From Azohydromonas lata NBRC 102462 (GTDB lineage: Bacteria > Pseudomonadota > Gammaproteobacteria > Burkholderiales > Burkholderiaceae_C): a DNA stretch of 9,706 nucleotides. Position 1 is the stretch's first letter; each line of letters opens with the position of its first letter. The translations under genes were made by a program, and so were the position numbers. The stretch spans positions 1 to 9,706 of the forward strand of contig CAMCTE010000098.1 in NCBI GenBank assembly GCA_945878385.1, written 5' to 3'. The notes beneath the pieces were generated by a model. That model was not told the origin of the DNA. It did not search any database and saw only the letters and a list, made by a program, of their open reading frames with translations. Below are positions 6,484 to 9,706 of the stretch, piece by piece.

Positions 6484-7806
6484 TCAGTACAAAAGCCGCA
6501 CCAAGCCCAATGCCACTGAAGGCACGAACAGCGTGAGCAGCAGGCGCAGCGCGTCCCAAACCAGGAAGGGCCACACGCCTCGGTAGGTTTCCCCCATGGG
6601 CACCTCGCGCGCGAGATTGTTCACCACATACACACACAGGCCCACGGGCGGGGCGGTCATGCCGATGCCCACCGTCATCAGCACCAGGATGCCGAACCAG
6701 ATGGCCTTCATCTCGGGGGTGAGCCCCCACAGGTCCAGGCCCATGATGGTGGGAAAGAGCACGGGTATGGTCAGCAGCATCATGGACAGTTCGTCCATCA
6801 CGCAGCCCAGCAGCACATAGAAGGCCAGCACCGCGCCCACCACGAACAAGGGCGACACCTGCAGCCCACCCACCCACTGCGCCAAAGCGGCCGGCAACTG
6901 GGTCAGCGCCAGGCTGGCGTTCATCATGTCCGCCCCGAGGAAGATCATGAAGACCATGGCACTCGTTTCGGCCATGCCCAGGAAGCTGCGCTTGATGCCC
7001 GCCAGGTCCAGTTCACGCTGGGCCACGCCGGTGATGAAGGTGGCCACCGCGCCCACGGCCGCGCCTTCGGTGGGCGAGAAGACACCGCCATAGATGCCGC
7101 CGAACACCAGCGCGAAGATGAGCACGATGGGCCAGACGCCCCACAGCGCGCGCGCCCTTTCGGCCCAGGCCACCGCCGCCGTGGGCGGCGCCAAATCAGG
7201 CCGCGCGCGACACACCAATGCCAGCACCACGATGTAGCCCAAGAGGGCCAACAGACCCGGCACCAGGGCCGCAGCAAAGAGCTTGGCGATGTTCTGCTCG
7301 GTGAGGATGGCATAGACCACCAACGGCACCGAAGGCGGAATGAGGATGCCCAGCGTACCGCCGGTGGCCAGCGTGGCCGTGCTCAGGCGCCCGGCATAGC
7401 CATGGGCCTTCATCTGCGGGTAGGCCACCTGGGTAATGGTGGCGGTGGTGGCCACCGCCGAGCCGCACACCGCGCCAAAGGCGCCTGCGGCCAAGAGCGA
7501 GGCCATGCCCAGGCCGCCACGGATATGCCCCACCAGGGCCGCCGCCGCGCGGAACAAGGCGCGGCTGAGGCCGCCCTGCGTGGCGAACTGCCCCATCAGC
7601 AGGAACAGCGGAATGACGCTGAGGTCGTACACCGTGAGCCGCGCCACCGCGGTGCCCTTGAGTTGGTTGAGCAGCGCCGCTTCGCTGGTCAAGGCCCAAT
7701 AGCCCAGGGCGCCGGGGATGAACATGGCCACCGCGATGGGCACGCGCAGGCCCATCAAGGCCAGCATGCCGGCGAACATCAGCACACCGATGGTGGCGCC
7801 GCTCAT
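6484..7806 (-). CDS. dctM: TRAP transporter large membrane subunit (DctM type)
   Basis: This is the large integral membrane subunit of a tripartite ATP-independent periplasmic (TRAP) transporter, the part that carries the substrate across the inner membrane driven by an ion gradient. The 440-residue protein is almost entirely hydrophobic, with about 11-12 predicted membrane segments, as in the family. Recognisable parts are the N-terminal LMFAGMLALMGLRVPIAVAM, YDLSVIPLFLLMGQFATQGGLSRALF, the GAFGAVCGSAVATTATI loop, the conserved GGTLGILIPPSVPLVVYAILTE, FSPTEGAAVGA, and near the C-terminus MTVGIGMTAPPVGLCVYVVNNLA. The ATG at 7806 overlaps the dctQ stop as ATGA and has AGGT about 7 bases upstream. 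The frame runs open to 8391 but that portion is antisense-like shadow across dctQ. The substrate cannot be told from this subunit. Confidence 0.95.
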   Translation of the reverse strand: MSGATIGVLMFAGMLALMGLRVPIAVAMFIPGALGYWALTSEAALLNQLKGTAVARLTVYDLSVIPLFLLMGQFATQGGLSRALFRAAAALVGHIRGGLGMASLLAAGAFGAVCGSAVATTATITQVAYPQMKAHGYAGRLSTATLATGGTLGILIPPSVPLVVYAILTEQNIAKLFAAALVPGLLALLGYIVVLALVCRARPDLAPPTAAVAWAERARALWGVWPIVLIFALVFGGIYGGVFSPTEGAAVGAVATFITGVAQRELDLAGIKRSFLGMAETSAMVFMIFLGADMMNASLALTQLPAALAQWVGGLQVSPLFVVGAVLAFYVLLGCVMDELSMMLLTIPVLFPTIMGLDLWGLTPEMKAIWFGILVLMTVGIGMTAPPVGLCVYVVNNLAREVPMGETYRGVWPFLVWDALRLLLTLFVPSVALGLVRLLY

Positions 7807-8294
7807 GCGTGACCTGAAGACACCCGGTGGCCGGCCGCCAGCAGCATGGCCTGCCACAGCGCCACCAGCGCCGCCAACAGCAGGCCCGGCGCCAATCCCG
7901 CATAGGCCCACCACATCGGCAAGCCCAGGATCATCGTCTGTTCGAAGGCCCCGTGCACCGAGACCGCACCCACCACCGTGCGCCACGCAAGCAGCAGGCA
8001 CATCACGGCCATCAGCACGCAGCCGGCGGCGTCGAGCAACCACTGCGTGCGTTGGGGAACGCCTTGGGTGAAGAAATCCACGATGATGTGCGCGCGCTGC
8101 AGTTGGCACCAAGGCAGGCACAGCGAGATGCACAGCGCAATGCCCATCTGCGTGATTTCCACATCCCCCACCACCGGCCGCGAAAGCAGGTAGCGCCCGG
8201 CAATACTGAACACCGACACACCCGCCACCAACAGGCCCACCAACGCCCCGGCCAGGGCGAACCATTGGGCCAGGCGCCGCAACAGCAGGTGCAC
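7803..8294 (-). CDS. dctQ: TRAP transporter small membrane subunit (DctQ type)
   Basis: This is the small four-helix membrane subunit that partners DctM in TRAP transporters. The protein has 163 residues, a typical length. Membrane segments fall at about residues 10-33, 47-65, 86-106 and 128-152. Sequence features of the family are GRYLLSRPVVGDVEITQM, where the acidic residues follow the first helix, and the QRAHIIVDFF segment at the start of the second loop. Conservation in this family is low, so position between dctP and dctM carries weight. The start is GTG at 8294, 9 bases after the dctP stop, with TAAGG about 7 bases upstream formed partly by the dctP stop codon. The end overlaps dctM by four bases, indicating translational coupling. 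Confidence 0.92.
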   Translation of the reverse strand: MHLLLRRLAQWFALAGALVGLLVAGVSVFSIAGRYLLSRPVVGDVEITQMGIALCISLCLPWCQLQRAHIIVDFFTQGVPQRTQWLLDAAGCVLMAVMCLLLAWRTVVGAVSVHGAFEQTMILGLPMWWAYAGLAPGLLLAALVALWQAMLLAAGHRVSSGHA

Positions 8295-8303
8295 AGGCCA
8301 GCC

Positions 8304-9419
8304 TTACTTGCGGAACTTGGCGAGCAAATCGCGCGCCTCGGCCAGCAGGGCCTTGCCGTTGGCGCCGCGCTTGTCCATGTCGGCCATCCACTCGTCGTAC
8401 AACGGTGCGGAGGCCTTCATCCAGTTGTCGAGCTCCGACCCCGGGATGGTGTGGAAGGTGTTGCCGCGGTCCTGCGCGGCCTTGCGGCCCGCGGCCTGGC
8501 TGTTGTCCCAGGTCTTGCCCACCTGCTGGCTCAAGGCCGCACCGCTGTTGTTGTCGATCACCTTCTTCAGGTCTGCGGGCAGGCTGTCGTACTTGGCCTG
8601 GTTCATTGCGAAGACGAACACCGCGCTGTACAGAGCGGGCCGGGCCGGGTCGGTTTCGCTGTGGAACTTCACCAGTTCATGCAGTTTGAGAGAAGGCATG
8701 ACCTCCCAGGGCAAGAGGAAGCCGTCGATCGTGCCCTTGCTCACCGCGTCGGGAATGGCCGGCAGGGGCATGCCCACTGGCGTGGCGCCCAGCGAGGCCA
8801 ACAGCTTGTTGGTTTGGCGCGTGGGCGCGCGCATCTTCAAGCCCTTGAAGTCGGCCAGGGTCTTCACTGGCTTGCCGCTGGTGTGCACATAGCCTTCGTC
8901 GTGCACCCAGGTGGCCAGCAGCTTGGTGCCGGGGAATTCCTTGAGCGAATGCTTGTTCATGTACACCCAAGCGGCCTGCGCGCCCACTTCGGCCGAATTG
9001 CACATGAAGGGCAGTTCGAAGACCTCGGTGCTGGGGAAGCGCCCGGCGGTGTAGCCCGGCAGCGTGACCACCAGGTCGTCCACTCCGTCCTTGACGCGGT
9101 CCACCAACTGCGCGGGCGTGCCGCCGCCGCTCATGCCCGGCAGGATCTGACACTTCAGCCGGTTGTTCGATTCCTTGGCCACCTTTTCGCACCAGGGGCC
9201 GATCACCTGCACCGAGGCCATGGCCTGCGGATTCCAGAAGTGGTGCAGCTTGAGCGTCACTTCCTGGGCCAGGGCAGGGCTGGCAGTGGCCGCGGCGGCT
9301 GCAGCGGTGACCCACGCGGCGGCGCGGGCGAAAGCGCCGCGCATGCGCTTGGTGAGGACGGAGTGTTTGCTGGGCCGGCGGCGCAGCGGGCCGTGGGCAA
9401 GCGGTTGTCGAGCGGTCAT
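8304..9419 (-). CDS. dctP: TRAP transporter periplasmic solute-binding protein (DctP family)
   Basis: This is the secreted binding protein that captures an organic acid in the periplasm and hands it to DctQM. The 371-residue precursor has a hydrophobic signal segment (residues 31-48) and a likely cleavage after SPALA at residue 51. The mature protein starts QEVTLKLHHFWNP. Family features are ATWVHDEGYVHTSGKPV, the FKGLKMRAPT segment in which Arg197 matches the arginine that binds the ligand carboxylate in DctP proteins, and PAIPDAVSKGTIDGFLLPWE. The ATG at 9419 has AGGAG 6 bases upstream and is preferred. It puts about 25 residues before a more usual signal start at Met26 (9344), which lacks a good ribosome binding site. 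The first gene of dctPQM. Substrate is unknown: an aromatic acid is suggested only by the neighbouring paa genes. Confidence 0.95.
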   Translation of the reverse strand: MTARQPLAHGPLRRRPSKHSVLTKRMRGAFARAAAWVTAAAAAATASPALAQEVTLKLHHFWNPQAMASVQVIGPWCEKVAKESNNRLKCQILPGMSGGGTPAQLVDRVKDGVDDLVVTLPGYTAGRFPSTEVFELPFMCNSAEVGAQAAWVYMNKHSLKEFPGTKLLATWVHDEGYVHTSGKPVKTLADFKGLKMRAPTRQTNKLLASLGATPVGMPLPAIPDAVSKGTIDGFLLPWEVMPSLKLHELVKFHSETDPARPALYSAVFVFAMNQAKYDSLPADLKKVIDNNSGAALSQQVGKTWDNSQAAGRKAAQDRGNTFHTIPGSELDNWMKASAPLYDEWMADMDKRGANGKALLAEARDLLAKFRK

Positions 9420-9425
9420 CGTCGT

Positions 9426-9430
9426 CTCCT
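9426..9430 (-). promoter_or_regulatory. Ribosome binding site deciding the dctP start
   Basis: The minus strand reads AGGAG (TAGGAG with the flanking base), 6 bases before the ATG at 9419-9417. No comparable site precedes the internal ATG at 9344. This favours the long signal-peptide form of the binding protein. Confidence 0.75.
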
Positions 9431-9487
9431 AGGCTGTGGGCCCAGCCCCGACAGGGCCGGCGCAGCCTCAGAGGATAGGCCAAGCAA

Positions 9488-9507
9488 GCCCACACCCAGG
9501 TGCGGGC
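9488..9507 (-). terminator. Inverted repeat after the HTH gene, possible weak terminator or operator
   Basis: GCCCGCAC, loop CTGG, GTGTGGGC on the minus strand form an 8-pair stem with one G-T wobble, 31 bases after the stop of the partial gene at the right edge and 68 bases before dctP. The following bases (TTGCTTGG) are only mildly T-rich, so as a terminator it would be weak. Its symmetry would also suit an operator controlling dctPQM. No clear promoter for dctP could be picked in this gap. Confidence 0.35.
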
Positions 9508-9537
9508 AACTACTCAAGCCGACAAGAATGCGCGCCC

Positions 9538-9706
9538 TTATTCGGGCCAGCGCCAATCCAACTGGCGAATCATCCGCCGCCGTTCGGTGTTGGACATGGC
9601 CGACAGATTCAGCAGCGCCAACGCCAAGTCGTCGTCGTCACAGTAAAGGAAGGCCAAGGGGACGCCCAACTCCAGCGCCAGCAGCCGTGCCGTGGCGATA
9701 GGCGGT
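9538..9706 (-). CDS. C-terminal end of a probable helix-turn-helix (XRE-type) regulator
   Basis: Only the last 55 codons are in the window; the gene enters from the right edge and ends at TAA 9540-9538. The visible part begins PPIATARLLALELGVPLAFL, continues YCDDDDLALALLNLSAM, and ends RRRMIRQLDWRWPE. The pattern of a final helix with L-A-x-x-L-G-V-P, then an aromatic and an acidic D-D-D, then a short leucine-rich helix, recalls the end of the Cro/C1-type DNA-binding domain and short tail of XRE-family regulators. The DNA-binding helices themselves are outside the window, so the assignment is moderate. It is co-directional with dctPQM, with a 118-base gap, and could be its regulator or an unrelated gene. 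Confidence 0.55.
   Translation of the reverse strand, partial: PPIATARLLALELGVPLAFLYCDDDDLALALLNLSAMSNTERRRMIRQLDWRWPE

Noticed and set aside
7807..8391. Upstream continuation of the dctM frame over dctQ
   Set aside because: The DctM family starts at the ATG at 7806 with the typical four-base overlap. The upstream part is Gly/Arg-rich and lies out of frame within dctQ.
7827..9701. A 624-codon plus-strand open frame across the TRAP genes
   Set aside because: It is antisense to three clear genes (dctM end, dctQ, dctP), its translation is His/Gln/Arg-rich low complexity without family features, and long antisense frames are expected at this GC content.

Overview
The window is GC-rich, with long open frames on both strands, tightly packed genes and proteobacterial-type ribosome binding sites. 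Gene order and protein sequences suggest a betaproteobacterium, probably order Burkholderiales and perhaps Comamonadaceae. That placement is inferred from protein resemblance and the style of one GC-rich repeat, not from a marker gene.

Layout. From 5627 down to 1 (minus strand) runs a phenylacetate-degradation operon in the order paaG-paaI-paaK-paaA-paaB-paaC-paaD-paaE, with paaE cut off by the left edge. At 5778-6413, divergent on the plus strand, is paaY. Between paaG and paaY lies a 150-bp control region. It holds a perfect 14-bp palindrome typical of TetR-family operators, a plausible promoter in each direction overlapping it, and a run of six 8-bp tandem repeats in the predicted paaG leader. 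Convergent with paaY, from 9419 down to 6484 (minus strand), is a complete tripartite TRAP transporter, dctP-dctQ-dctM. At the right edge (9538-9706, minus) is the 3' end of a gene that looks like a helix-turn-helix regulator.

How it works together. PaaK makes phenylacetyl-CoA. The PaaA/B/C oxygenase with its PaaE reductase forms the ring 1,2-epoxide, and PaaD helps mature the enzyme. PaaG isomerises the epoxide to the oxepin. PaaI and PaaY are thioesterases that release CoA from dead-end or toxic intermediates. The later steps (PaaZ ring cleavage, PaaF, PaaH, PaaJ), the pathway's own TetR repressor and a known phenylacetate permease are not in the window. The TRAP system could supply an aromatic acid, but that rests only on its position.

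The core enzymes are well-known families. The less ordinary points are the shared operator between divergent promoters, the octamer repeat in a pyrimidine-rich leader with no visible Shine-Dalgarno, a roughly 35-residue PaaB N-terminal extension that looks like a mobile-type GC-rich repeat read in frame, and a 12-bp duplication carrying the paaY stop codon. I see no convincing new multigene system.
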